A DNA stretch of 64,000 bases from Phalacrocorax aristotelis (taxonomy: Eukaryota; Chordata; Aves; Suliformes; Phalacrocoracidae). Position numbers and translations under genes: made by a program. The stretch is taken from NCBI RefSeq assembly GCF_949628215.1, contig NC_134276.1:127038125-127102124 (forward strand). The letters run 5' to 3'. The notes below the pieces were generated by a model. That model was not told the DNA's origin. It made no database searches and was given only the letters and a program-made list of their open reading frames with translations. Shown in pieces: positions 13,566-29,308 of the stretch; position 1 is the stretch's first letter; each line of letters starts with the position of its first letter.

Positions 13566-15879
13566 TGGACAAAGCTAGTATAACACACTCATTTTTGTGA
13601 AATTGCTCTAAATTTCTCAGAAGAGAAATGCTAGAGATTGCCAAAGGAACCCAACGCTTTATAAAAGGTCTATACTTGCTGCTCCTTTTTCTGGTCAAAT
13701 CTCATTGCTGAAGCATGGATAAGAGTAGCTGAAAAGGGAACCTCAGTACATAGAATTGCCTAGGTCAGCCAGTACCAAGCAAAAGGCAACTTAACAGATA
13801 AAATTCCAGTGTAACAGATTTGAAATTTAAATGATTTGACTGCCAATTAAATAAAACACCTTAGCAGGTAAACCAGAGATATAAAACACTTAGGTCATCT
13901 ACCACATTGCCTTGTGTGCCCAGGGCTGTTGTAAAACTGATTCTGGCAACATGTATAAGTGAACTCTGATCATATCCAGACAAACCAGTGACTACAAAAA
14001 TACAAAAAACCAGTGACTGGAAAAAATATTTAGCTGAGCACATCCGATTGGTTTGACCACAGTACTCTTCATTCCTCCTCATGCTCAGAGTTCTTCTAGG
14101 AGGCAATGACACAACCCCATGTTTCACAGCATCAGCCAACATCTTCATGATATGTTGCTGTATTGATAATCTAGAAAATACCCAACACCCTGAATGTCCC
14201 ATCAAAAACTGCTTTTTAATTTGTTTTCGGAATCACTTGTGGTAAATTTCAGGTGTGGTAACTCATCATCCCCAAAGCTGCCAGGGAGAAAGATGGTACC
14301 ATAGCTCCGTAACAATCAAAATGATCCTCTATTTCACTGACAGACAAATTATTTTCCTTTGGTCATTCTGCAATTTCCCCTCTACCAGATATGCTTTTTC
14401 TTTTCACAGACATCCTGCTTCCTCCTCTTTACAATCTGTCTGGCACTGTTTTAAATCCTGAAGAGTCAATCTTCAGGGACCATCACATGCCTGTGGTAAT
14501 ATGTATATTCTTTGTGTAGTGAGATTACAATATGCTACTTATATTCAATTTTAAGAGGAGATAATTAATATCGATTGGATGGGAAGGACCTACTTTTTTA
14601 TCTCCCCTAAGTCTCTGTTTCTTTTTATTTCACAGTTTGCACATATGATGGTGACATCTGTGAATGAAATCCACATGCTGCTCTTCCTTGCACCAATGAT
14701 GAGTTTGTCCCTACTTGGTGAGAGACACTTGGTCAAAACACATTAAGTCCTTACTTTCCTGCTGGCTTTGCCGAACATAACAGTGTTGAGTGTAGACAGG
14801 CCAATATGCTTGACACGTGCTATGTGGAAAACGATAGTGTGTCAGTTATAATAATGTCTGATTAACTTACCAGAGAATGATTATATTTACAATGCTCATT
14901 TTTGCCTTAGGCAATATATGTCCCAGAGTTTGTAATAAGTCAGTCTCCTCTGCTCTAGACCCTGTTAAGACTATGCTATAAAAATATCCTAATTTTTGCC
15001 TGCACGATTCTAAGTTACACTGGGTTCTGGTTTTCTAATCTTAGCTTCAAAATCTTCCTGGGATTTCTTCTCTCCTAAGAATCTCAAAACTTTTTAGGTT
15101 TTCTTTTTTGTATGCAAATGCATGTGCTTCCTAAGTGACCACTGTAGATTCTTTATTCCTGTGATTCTTCATCTTCAAGTCAAACAAAACTTTGCTCAGT
15201 GAATTAAATGTGCATGTTCCTCCTTTTGGTTCTTTATTTCATATTTGGCTGCCTTTAGGCAGCAATGTGGGACAGTTATCAAGTATTAATCACAGCGTGA
15301 TATATAGGAGAAGGCAATGATGGCTTATAAGGTGCATGGACACCACGTGCATTCCAGCACTGTATTTCCACAACATTGCATGTCTTGGAGAACAACATTG
15401 TGGGATACATTAAAGTCAGCCTGCAGGGAATATAATAATAAATTACCCATCTCTAGTATGTTTGTGTCCATGTGAAAGAGGAAAGGGAGGTAAGCTTCCA
15501 TTGCATGGAAAGCTACATCAGAGTGTAGTTTTCGGAAGCATAAAAGCATACTGTGATTTGGAGGCATTTAGGTTGCTGAATTCTGGTTTATGATCAGACT
15601 CCTCCACTTTGCCTGGCTGCTTTTAACAGGGCTGAAGAAAGTCACCCTGACAGTGGGAAAAATTGTCTTCTCTCAGTTTTCATAATGGTCCTGTCCAGCA
15701 CTAGCCAAGGTAGCAGACATGCTTTCTCTGAGGCTGTACATATAAAGGTTATTTTCAGGAGGGTTTTCTGAAGCCCTGCCCTCTATTGATTAAGGTGCAA
15801 TTATTCTCCCAGACACTCTAGGAGCTAGTTTGTTCCTAAATGAACTTTGAAATAATTTATCTACCCAAAACTCTCCTTG

Positions 15880-15980
15880 CCACCACAGTTCATTATTTTG
15901 GGCATTCACAGACCCATGCAAATAAAATATTAATTCATGATTGGAGATGCCTATCGATTTCCTTGGTTGACTTTATGTGT
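15880..15980. promoter_or_regulatory. Candidate homeodomain/POU enhancer in ZBTB20 intron
   Basis: A perfect octamer ATGCAAAT (15916-15923) is followed by AT-rich homeodomain cores (ATATTAATTCATGATTGG) and, 30 bases on, ATCGAT at 15953-15958. Dense AT-rich homeodomain words around an octamer are typical of conserved developmental enhancers. Conservation could not be tested. Confidence 0.3.
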
Positions 15981-17493
15981 AGTAGCTAGGAGTAATTTAG
16001 GTCAGGTCTTCCAATATTATTCTTTATCTGGCTCCAAATACTAAAGGCAGTGTACAGTTGGGTGTGGGGGAAATAAAGCACCTAATCTCAGTGAAGTTAT
16101 TTGTGAAAAAGCCTTTCTAGCTTTTAGAACAAGGATGCAGGCAGATATATTTGCCTGTGTGCTGAAGGGGGTATTTTTCTGAATAACGCAACACAACACT
16201 TTCTACATAGTATTTCAGCTACTCATCCACAGCTGAAAGATGGAGTACATAAACAAACACAAAGGGTAATCTCAGGATTCATGATTCTTGATCCTTGCAG
16301 TCGTACACTTTGTACCAGTCCTGAGAAGTTGACCTTTTTGTATATGTACATGTCTGCGTTAGATATCTAGAGGAATTTTTCATTTAAGTGATAATTATAG
16401 TTAAACAGAAGTTAAAAGTTTACATACGCACATGGAAGTGAAATCGATTGGATACAATGGGGAGGCATAACTTACATTCCTCCCATACCTAGGGCAATTT
16501 CTCCAGGTTGTACTCCATGTATGATAAACGCAGCGTTTATTTTAAGATCTGACATTAACAAAACCACTGCTTGGTGAGAGAAATATTTACTCTTTCTCTA
16601 AACTAAAATTTCTCTCCAACATCAGAATGAGACGAGGGCTAAAGCAAGAAAAATTTAGTCCTGAACCCAGGACAGTTTCTCCATGTAAGATACATACATC
16701 TCTCTGCTTTGAAGTCTCATAATTTGACAATGCTAGAAAAGGCAGTTTGGGCTCAGTAGTAAATACAGTTACCTATATTGTCTCAAATGACTATATACTA
16801 AAGCAGTTGCCTTTTTAAACAAAAAGGATGCCAACATTGTGTTCTATTTATATTATTTTAAATTTTTCTCATTGAGCCCTACATTTCTGTACTCACAGCA
16901 GTGAAGCATCTGACTTACCTAGAGACAGGGGGTTGCAGCAATCAGCTTCAGTGAAGTACAGAAAAACTTCTGAAAAAACTCCAGATTTACTTTCTTGTAG
17001 GAATATGTGAGATTTAGAAAATATGGAGCAGTGTGTGCAACACCCAGGCCTGGACCTACTGCTGCAACTCCACTAGGAATGAATTTGCCCTAAACTCATG
17101 CCAATCATCAGTGCTTGAGCTTAAACCCCCATAGCAGTAAAACTTAAGTGGCATGTCCTTTCTTAGTAGATACAGTTTTTCTTTAATGACTTAGTACAGT
17201 TCCCTCATGCCACTTCTATTCAGTGTTGCCTAGTCAGCTCATGGGAGACAACAAATGCTTATAATTTCCTTGGATGGGTGCAGGACACATTTTACTCCAA
17301 GTAAAATGAGCTTGTTTCTGCACCATGCACAGTTAGGCTCCTATAAGGCACCTACATGTTTCTGCAGGGGCTCAACTTCAATGCAGTAAGCTCAGAAAGT
17401 GTTCAGTGACACCAGCTCCCTGCATAATCTCTCCCTCCTGTTTATGCTGGGAGATGACAGGCTGGGAAACAGAATCTAAGTCCATGTTTGTCA

Positions 17494-19359
<1,866 letters not shown>

Positions 19360-20157
19360 TCAAGTCCTGAAATTTTGGACAGAAGCAGACAAAGACAGGT
19401 GTAGCTGGGCCTAAATTCCAACCACATTCCTGGGCCTTGGACTTCCTATCAGTTTATCTGGCTTTAAAAAGCCTAGAGCCAGCCAATTGTAAACACTGAG
19501 CACATGGATTAAAGCTGGATTTTAGGCTATTCGGAGGTGGACCCATGCCAGAAAAGATCAGATTCTTACTTTAATGATCCTTTATACCAAGTTGTTAACT
19601 CAAAGGGTCTATATGAAAATATGATTTCTATGTATTTTAAGGAATTTGGATACTTGTATCAAAAAAAACCTGGCAGTCGCTTTGTAAAATCCAAATGTGG
19701 TTTAAGATTTAGGCTGTAAATGTTCCTAAAATCCCACGCGCAGTTTGGCCTGGGGTTGTGGTTTAGAACATTTGCTACCCAATAGTGACAAACAGTCTTT
19801 TGTAAGAACCCAAAGCAAAAAGTTAACATGATCTGTCCTCTTCCTTTTTAGCATATCCCAAGTTCTGACTTGCACCAGAATGCCATCATATAAAAACAAA
19901 TGTTCTCCTGCTGTTATTTACTTGACAGAAACTGGAAAATTACAGACATTTACTCTAAGGAAGACTGTCTTACTTTGGCTGAATAATCTAAACAGAGAAC
20001 AGTTTAAAAAAGCACCTAACCGATTCGGGTGCAGAGCCAGCATATTCTTCAAATTTAACTTTTACAAGTGGCTAAAAAGTAACTTCTTAATCTCTCGATC
20101 CACTTTTCCCTATCTCCATCTTGCTTGCTTTGGTTTGAATGTTTTTTTGTTTCCTTT

Positions 20158-20232
20158 CCTGTTCTTTACTCATTTTTTGTCTCCGGTTCTTTACTCATTT
20201 TTTGTCTCCTGTTCTTTATTCATTTTTTGTCT
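20158..20232 (+). repeat. Three tandem copies of a 25-bp unit
   Basis: The unit starts CCTGTTCTTTACTCATTTTT and ends TGTCT. Copies lie at 20158-20182, 20183-20207 and 20208-20232. Copy 2 differs by one base (T to G at position 3) and copy 3 by one base (C to T). Such near-identity suggests a recent local expansion. Confidence 0.95.
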
Positions 20233-22924
20233 ATTTATATTTTGATGGGCAGAACGTATTGTTTCACCTTTTAACTCTGAAGAACCAACTGCCCTTTGAG
20301 TGGTAAACAAATAAAACGTTATTAATTTCTTTCTTTTAGCATTTTTAGCACATGCATCACCTTGGTCCCCAGAAAAGTGTGCAGAGAGGAGAAAAGTAAT
20401 GCAAAATCACCACTGGTATTAAAGGCGTTCTGTCTTGAACATTCCTACCAAAGATGTAACACCTCTTGCCACAATTACTTGTTAATGTGTGAGAATCCAA
20501 AAGTGAAATTTTGTAGAGGAGCACGAGTAAATTAAACTAGCCTATTGTCACTGCCTGTTTTAACAGAAATATACAGAGCAAATAAATGGCATTGAAAGCG
20601 GTTTCATATACATGCCTTTTAGCCCAACGATGTCCCTCTACTCCAGCCTAAAGCGTGCTTTACATCTCATACGCAGACAGTAGAACACTACTCACTGCAA
20701 TTTGCAGGAAAATGTGGCATCCTCCCTGCTCTGTCTGTGTCTTCTTATTTATCCACTCCTGACATCTCAAGCACTCTCTATCCTGGTGGTTCAAAGAGAA
20801 ACCACCTTGGACACAGGTGGCTATTTTAATTCTCTGAAGTAGCTGAATGATAAAAGGGAAGCACAAAGGTCAGGAACTAGAAATCCTGATGGGGTCAAGC
20901 TGCCTGAAGAAGTCTGATGTTAACAGATGTAAACCAGCCAGAAGGGTACTAATTTCCATGTGAGGTTAGAGCAGTGGGTGGATGCTCTGCTCACATAGCA
21001 GAAAACAGGAGGAACACTAACAGTATCATGGAGGTTGTGAATTACATCTGTCTTGTTCATAAGCTCTGCTGGGAAACCTGAGTTTCCTCCTCTGATGAGA
21101 CTGATCATAGGACTGGAAAAACATCTTAGAAACTGGGAGACTTTCCGTCAAGGGCACTGCAACTATTATTACAAAAAATAATGTGCAGAAAAGATGTATT
21201 CCCTCCTCCTTCCAGATAGAGTCATTCTCCAGAGGCCTTCAGGGCAGTTCCAGATGCTTCCCTTCCCAACATGTCAGATCACATGAGGATTCAAAACGTA
21301 TTTATAAGAAAAGTCAGAATCCTTGATCTGAAAGGAAGAGAACTTGGTAAAAGCTTTGTACTGCTGGGGAAGAGAAGGGTGGAAAGTTATTGATAAATAG
21401 ATGACACCTCTTTTCAAGACCTACTGTTGGCTGTGGCAAGTAATTGCATAGCTACCTGTTTATCTGCACCTCCCTTTGAGTGGTTGCCTATCAGTATGCT
21501 AGAAATCCTTCCATCAATAAGTATTGATCACTACTTGGCTTGACCCTAGGGCTCCCTTTTCATGCAAACATGTCTTTAAGATGTGCTTCTGGGAAAGGTA
21601 ATGACTTCTAGTTTATGTTTTGCTTTGTCAAATGAGGTATTTCATAATAAGAAGAAATATGCAGCAGTCTAACTCAATAAACCAAAAACCCCACCTTGCA
21701 CATACACAAGGTGGAATATTCCACACATACCAGAGATGCTATGGACAGGTCTCTTTATTTGAGCAGGTGCAAATAAATCTACTTTGTTCCTATGCGCCTT
21801 GGCAGAGAAAATTAATTTTGTGAGTGGAACTCTGAAAACTGCACCCTCAGGACAACTCCTTTCCAGAAAGGTGTGATATGTACCACGAGACTGGATGACT
21901 TCTTGGTAAAGTGAATTTTGCCAGTTACCCACAAATTACGCACAGAAAGGAGGAAGGGCAAGGTTCATCGCTAAGTTTCAGCAGTCTTTCTCAGGTCCCG
22001 GCTGCCGAAAGCAAGGGTTGTGTAGCCACAAGGTGTTTGGTCATTAGCTAACTTGATGAAAACAGACTGCAGGGGTTAATCAAGGCTAAAGAAAAGAGGT
22101 TTGCATGCACTTATGAGAGCAATGTGAATAGCTCTTGTATAGGAACTGACCTAGGATGCACCCTAAGGTGTAGGAATTGGTCTGAAAGTCAATTGAGTCA
22201 CTTCATAAAAGGCATGGAGTACATTTTCGTTGCTCTTGGTATAACAGAGTTTTTTCTTAAAAAAATCCTCTCCTCGTTTCTTTACTTCTTCAAATGAAAT
22301 TGGAACATCTACCACTTCTTCAACTGAGAAACAACTGAGGGGTGGGTCTAACAAATAGAAAAAAAAGCTAATACAGATTTTGAGGATGTTTTTTCTAGGC
22401 CACCTTCCTTGACATTCAACACTGAAAACCATACCTATCCAAAATACAGGTAACCAAATAATCTGCAGTAATGTCAGAGATGCTACTGTACGAGCCACAC
22501 CAGTACACAAGAGCAGCTTTAACAAATTCCAGAGATTGGTCTGTAGCAAAACCCACTCTGTGCCACGCAGCTCCTCTCCCTCTCTGCAGAAAACTGTGTC
22601 CAGATCCAAGTTTTGTGGCTGCCCCTTACTGTGTGCTGTTTTAAGCTGAAAATCCAAAGGCAATGGTCCCCCAAAAAAGGTGGACTTACCAATGCGGGTT
22701 TGATTCTAAAGTAAATGCCACATTCTAACAAAGACTACTAGAGCCTTGGACAAGCCAGAAAGTGTGTCAGCTCCTACACACACGCACACTCACCTACTTG
22801 TCACTGCCCAGAAAGCTTGGCTCAGGAAAAAGACTGCTGTCTCAGGCTCTTCTCAGGCCTGCCACTCTTTTAAACTCAAGACAGTGGGAACCTTTCTGTG
22901 AAATTCAGTGGTCTTTGTTAAGTG

Positions 22925-22936
22925 CCCCCCCCCCCC
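22925..22936. repeat. C12 homopolymer
   Basis: Twelve consecutive C on the plus strand are followed by T6. The pre-mRNA of ZBTB20 therefore has a G12 run here. Confidence 0.9.
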
Positions 22937-24744
22937 TTTTTTCTCCAGTAAACATGATGTAGACATCCCAATGGACTTATTCTGAGAACTCCTGTAAAAT
23001 GGTTTTGTCCTCTTTCTGTGAAGCAAGTTCTGATTGGAGAGGCATTCACAAACCATATAGGAAAGAATGGGTGTGAAAATGCAAAGGCCATTCTCACCCA
23101 GATGGGCAATGAATAGGCGTTTGCCAGTTTTTTTTAAAAAAAAAGAAAGAAAGAAAAAAGCAGGGGAAAAAAAAAAAAGAAAAGAAAAGACGCCCAGACA
23201 ACTGCACAGATTACACACATTTGCATCCTCCTGGGATGCAATTTGAAGCTGGCATGGCATAAAGGTGAAACATATTACTGTTCAACTTTGAAAAAAAGCT
23301 CCGTTTGCCCATATGCAAATGTACCGATTAAACTGTCAGGCTATTCACAGAAACATGCATGGAATTCATCCTCAACTAGTAAGAAGGAGCACAACGTGGA
23401 TGGGAAAGGAAAAAAACTTTTATTGTGTAATACATGACTGAATGCTTAGAATAGTATTTCCCTGAATCTCATCCACCCCTCCTACTGACTTTTATGCTAT
23501 GGACATTCAAAAGAAAGTAGATTTTACCATGACAGTAACAATGACAACCTCTCCAAGTACAGTACCAAAGGGGAAGGCAATGGCAGAAGAAAACAGCAGG
23601 CAGCGGACTCCTGGAAGATGCTACAGAAAATGTGAAAGTGCAGCAGTGAGGTACAACAAGCATGGCTTGAAGGCAGTTTTCTATCTGCCAAAGCTACCAT
23701 ACATAGACCTACATAAAGCTAGAAAGGTATGTCTGCCAAAGGTGATTTTTTTGTTTGCCAAAAACAAAAAATGATCCCAGCAAACACACGATGTAGTAGA
23801 GCTACAAAGTTGTATGGAATACTGAAGACTGCAGGTCACACGTAAATGGCTATGTTGTACATTTTAAAATGTATTTAGGGAGGGGTTTTTTTTTGTACAG
23901 CCACTAGATGTCCTTTTCTGCAAAGCCAGTGCTTACAGATTTAATGCTCATAACTGAACGATATCACAGAATTTGATTTTCTCTAGTGTCCTTTAAAATC
24001 ACAGCATCTTAAGGCTCATTGCACAGTAATGACTACCATTTCTAGAAACACAGTGATGATGAAACCACCACAGCTACTGTAACTCAGCAAGCCTTCACCT
24101 GAAGCAAAACTGCCTAGGACGCTGGAATCCAAGCTCTTTTTGGAAACCTACTGTGTGGCCTTTCACAGGAATAACTAGCAGAGTGAACCTCAGAGGCCCT
24201 GTCTTGCTTCATATTTATGGGGCAAAGAGAATGATCATCTTATATCCTTAAGAACTGGTAGGCTTGCTAAGACAGATATAGACTGAGTTTAGAAAACTGT
24301 TATAGCAACCCATCTCACTGCTACTTAGACAAGATTAACTAGAACTAGCTTGATATTGTTGCCTCGCTTGTCTTCCTGACAGGCACTTGGAGAGACAGTA
24401 GAAAAGTTGGAGGCAGTGTATCTTGTATAGAATATGATATCTGTATATTCTTATCATCAAAATTATAAGTGCCTCCCTCGGTGGAAGAACACCCTGGGCT
24501 AGGACAAAGATGTGGAAGTTAGGACCGGTAGGCTTTCTTCCTGCTTCTGGAGCTGTTTCTCTGTGCATCTGCAATCCAGCCACTAGTTCCTGGGAGTGCC
24601 ACAAACCTAAGTAACCTGCTGCTGCTGGAGACAAGTGTTATCATCTACTCCCTTCTCTCTCCCTCTACCATGCGTAGTTTTGGAAATCTCTAATCCTTGG
24701 TCTCCACATAAAGTGTTGAAAGACTGCAGCCTCCTGGCTGTATC

Positions 24745-25245
24745 TAAAGGAGGCATTAGGTTCTTCAGACAGTCATCTAGTCTACTCCCGTTCCTTGTGG
24801 TGGGAACAATTTACCTACACTACCTCTTCAGAAATTTGTCTAACATGTTTGCAAAAAACAACAACATGGAGGATTTCCACTCCCTCCCCAGACAGACAGT
24901 CTACTATCTTTATAACAATAAAGTTTTCCTAGCATCTAACTTTGAAACGAATTATTCATCCTTTCCTCCAGGAGACACAGAAGTACTGTCCACTTTCCTC
25001 TTTATAGCACTGTCTCACATAGTGGAAGGTGCCTCACTTTTCTTCTTTAGACCTATCTTTTCTGGAAAATAGAAACTCAGGTCTTCCAATCACCGTCACT
25101 GGCTATATCTACTCTCCTCCCTCATTCTTGCCTTCTTCCTTTTTCTATCCAGTTTGTCCTTCTTTCACTTAAAATGCAGTGCCCTAAAGTGGATAAAGTA
25201 CTCTAGCTGAGTGAGGTGAATTAAACAGTTGCCTGAGACACTTCA
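24745..25245 (-). mobile_element. Ancient CR1/L3-like LINE relic
   Basis: The plus strand reads like the reverse complement of a very old CR1-type 3' region. It has a piece resembling TCATCTAGTCTACTCCC, then TTTGTCTAACATGTTTGC, GGAGGATTTCCACTCCCTCC, AAGTTTTCCTAGCATCTAAC and, farther on, TGCAGTGCCCTAAAGTGGAT and AGTACTCTAGCTGAGTGAGG, in the order expected of old amniote CR1 copies. Divergence is high and indels are common. It lies in the 18 kb ZBTB20 intron in the gene's sense orientation. Subfamily cannot be assigned by eye. Confidence 0.72.
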
Positions 25246-26599
25246 TTATGATACTCTTTAAAGACCTTAATAAATAAAACCAACCAACCAAAGTCCTGTT
25301 ATCAAAACAAAACTCTACAGATTTTCCTTAAGAAAGGCAAGTCTCAGTAAAGAATCCTTAATTTGGAATGAAAATCTCAACTCTTGCATAAACATGACAG
25401 TTCAGTGGAAATACAGCATTTCCATCTCAAGACATGAAAGCTATATAGCCACACAATTACCACAGGAAGTTTGTCGTTTCCATACATTAGTGTCTCCTGT
25501 TCCAGACTTAGCACCATCACCATGGGTGCTTTCTTCAGCTCCGATGACCTGATTTATCCCTAGTAATGAAGTTTTATTTTCTGTTGTTCTTAAGTTAGTT
25601 ACTCTAAAATAAAACTGGATCAAAAGAGCAAAAATTTACATCTAGTGTTTCCATACACAAAATTAGTCCTGCATCACATTCCAACTCTCTGGGACCAAAC
25701 TTAGTGGAGAAGTGACTTGAATTCAAATCCTGAAAACCTGGTAGTGGCTGACTTCTCCATATATCTCAATGATACTAGAGAGGCTGATTTAGCCAATCCT
25801 GCTCAGACTGATTCTCCTGAATACTTGGCCTCATTCTGAGCAGGGGCCTGCAAGAGGAAAAGCTTGTATGGAGTTTCAGGAACACAGCACAACATTTGTC
25901 TCCTCAGCAGGAAATCTGACCAGGAGCAGACCTTGCTTTCTGTTGCTTTAAAGGTTTGCTGGAGTTTTCACCCAATCATCTGCTTGAACATCTTGAAAAT
26001 CAGTAATTCCTTCTATAATATCTATCCAAAACAAACACCAGATGACACTACACGAATTGCCCTAACCCTACCAGATTGTTGTTAGAATCAAAATATGTAG
26101 CAGTCTACATCTCACAGGAAGTACTGTATTTTTACCAGCACAACATCTATTAATGTGTCAGTAATATACTCTATGGAAGAAAGAATTGCTGTGTTCTGAA
26201 AGCTGTCAAACTTCTCTAAATTTCATAGTCTAATAACTACGTTTATTTGAAAGACAGAAATGCATGCAAACACAAATACAACCTTATTCTCCAAGGAGCA
26301 AACGTATCAAGTAGATGGCTAATAAGAAAGAGTTTGCTTAAACTTTGTTCACAAGACAGGCTTTTTCTGCAGACTAGAGAATGTTCAGCAAATTTCCTAT
26401 CAACAATTTGTACAGTTAATTGCCCTGTCATTTTTAGCATCTACCTAATGATGAGATATCCATTTTACATAAGACTGAAGACTAAACCATATGTGTTCTG
26501 TACATAAAACTGCTTCTATATCCAGTGGGCATAAATCCCCAGTGTCAAGCATAAAAGCCTCTATTTCAGCCTACATGCTTGGGGAGCGGGCACTGAATC

Positions 26600-26810
26600 A
26601 CCTTCCTATGCTTCTCATGAAAGATTGCAGGACGAGACCGTCAGCACTAATCCTCTTTGTACTACAGTCCGCAAGCAGCAATGTCTGTGCCTCAGTTTGC
26701 TTCACATGTAGAACAAGAACAGCATCACACACCCAATTCTGCACAAGGACTGCCCACCTTAATTAATCTTAATGTTTTGCATTCATTGCATAAAGAACAT
26801 CACAGGAAGA
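26600..26810 (+). repeat. MIR-like SINE relic
   Basis: The core phrase TGTCTGTGCCTCAGTTTGC at about 26682 is followed at the right spacing by an AT-rich linker, TTAATTAATCTTAATGTTTT and a decayed tail. This matches the order of a core-SINE of the MIR group. It lies in the 18 kb ZBTB20 intron. Confidence 0.55.
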
Positions 26811-29308
26811 TCAAGAATTAACTCCATAGGTCTCTTCAAATTTCATTCTCCAGGCTTACAAAAACAAAGCTTTCTTCTTACACTACTCTAGTGCCTTGAT
26901 TTCTTTATAACTCTTTATGGTAAGCATCCTACTTACAGCTGTAAAACACCAGGTGAAAACTAGCTCCAATTCTTAGCAGTCTGGTGACCAAGGGCTTCAA
27001 AGTGTTACAGCACATTCAGCTATTTTAAAGTTATATTCCATTTTTAGCCAGGGTATTTACTTTCCCCACTTTCACTCCAATTTGTATTCTTGCTATTTTA
27101 GGAACTCCAAAGATACTTTACAGTAAAAAGGGTACACTCAAAAGCCATTTTTATTCCCAGGCACAGATTTGGAGTCCAGTCCAATATACCTCCACTGTAA
27201 ACACTGGCACACATATATGCACACTCTTTCTCTCAGTTCCTCTCTCAGCCCTCGTCTGCAGACCCTCTGCTGCTACAGCCATGCCATCATATCCCCCTAG
27301 CATGGACACGGGCTAGACTGATGGGGCATGCTTCTCCTGTAGGTATCTACAACACCTGCAAACAACATATACTATGTTAACAGAAGAACCTCCAAAGCCA
27401 TCATCACAGCTGCATTAACTAGGATTTCAACAGGCTGGCCATAGCGTTACAAGGGTGTTCATTCCTGTGCCCCCACCAGCTGTAACCTATTTATATTAGC
27501 AAAAGATAGGATCACCAAATAGCATTTTTATGCTCTTTAAAACATAAAGGGAGAAAACTTTGTACAACTGCCCTGTTGGAAGTGGAAACAGAGAAAACAA
27601 CATGACCACATGATGGCACCATTTCCTAGGAAGAGAAACGAGGCTGCGCTCATCCCTTCTTCAGGAGGGAACATTTTCTTGTTCTACATGAAAACTGTTT
27701 CAACCACGCTCGCTTGTTCCCAGAGAGCTCACGCACGATCCTGCCAAGCCCCAACATAGCCCAACTGTTTTAATTGGCTATAAGTTTAAGCTAGTTTGGC
27801 TCTTTAAAAATCTAGGTGCATCTATTGCTGGTTTTCCTTCACAGTGCCAGGTGCCGTTACTCAGAGGGCACGCTGCACTAGCAGACCTGCAGCAAGACAG
27901 CCGCTGAACGGGGAAGAGATGAGATGGGCCAGCAATGCCAGTGAAGTTCCTGTGTGTAACACTCCCCACTCAAACAAGGAATAGGGGGACGCTTCTTGGA
28001 AAGAAAGGAATAAACTTTTTGGAAAAGGTAGGCAAACACAGTGATTTATTTGGCTATTCTATGGTCCTGACTGAAAACTTAATGTAGTCATTAAGAATAT
28101 CTTCACCTGCTCTAAGGAGTTTTGTTTAAATCCTAATAGTGTATTTCAGACTGAATACCTGCAAGGAAAGTGAACCGGGATTGCTTTTGGTCATCTCGCT
28201 GTGGTGGACTGTATAAATTTATATCCTCTCTCAGAAGCACTGTTTAGGAAGAAGGGGCTGCAGCTGGAGGTGGGAGCTGAATATGGAGGAGGAATGAATT
28301 AGAAGGATAATAGGTGCAAATATATTAAAACATGTCTCCAAAAGAGACAATTGCTATTCCATGAACCCTTTCAGGTTTGCCCTGTATTGTTAGGTTTTTC
28401 CCTCAGGCAGAAAGACAAGGAAGAAAAGCTTATCAGTTTGAGTGTGGTTAAATACAGTAAGCCTGAAAGCCTGTGGGCTTTGGTTAAAAGGAAAATATAG
28501 ATTAAAACCTCTTAAGATAATTACCTGTTTAGAAGGTTTCTATTCAAGCTAGAATCCTCTACAGGGAGTGTTTGTAGCAGTCTGTTAGGAAAAGGGTGCA
28601 GTCAGAAATGGTTGACTTTTGTGGAAGATCACTGCTTATACCCTCCATGTTTCCAGAGAAAGGCCTTTCAATGTAGGAGATTTTGTTCTGGTCACAGAAC
28701 TACTGGTTGATGGGAGAAACAAGGAATGAATGAAAAACTGTAAATGCCAGTCTTCAAGGCTGGGAAAAGGATTCTTTTATTTCTTCCAGTGGCTGTGTCT
28801 CAGCCCCAAGTACAGGAAAGCTATCACATGAAAATGCTAGATTTTATTTGGTTATTTTTTCCATTTATCTTTTTTATCTGTTAGTGAAAGGGTAATTGTT
28901 AACTAGTACAACTGGGTGCTTTGGTGAATACTTCAACTTAGAAATATCGTGAGACAGATATTCATATTGTTTTGGACTGTGGCTTCTTTATTTTGATTTT
29001 ATGGGATGAGCGTTCAGGCCTGCTTATAATTCAGACTTAAATATCAGCGGGAAACAGCACAAGCTCACAACAATGATACTGAAGGCCACAGGGAAAACTC
29101 CTGTCCTCAGTGAGACCTCTGCAATCCCTGGGAGCAGACTTATTTCCAAAATCACCTACTTAGTTTTGATAGGCAGAAAAATGTATAGTGGAACACCTTA
29201 AACTAATAAATGAAAGCAGTAAGTAAGAACACATCATTCATGCGTGGCTTGATATCATCAGATGGATCTGTAGCATTAAATGTATGTTGTCAGCTCCAAT
29301 GCTTTCCT

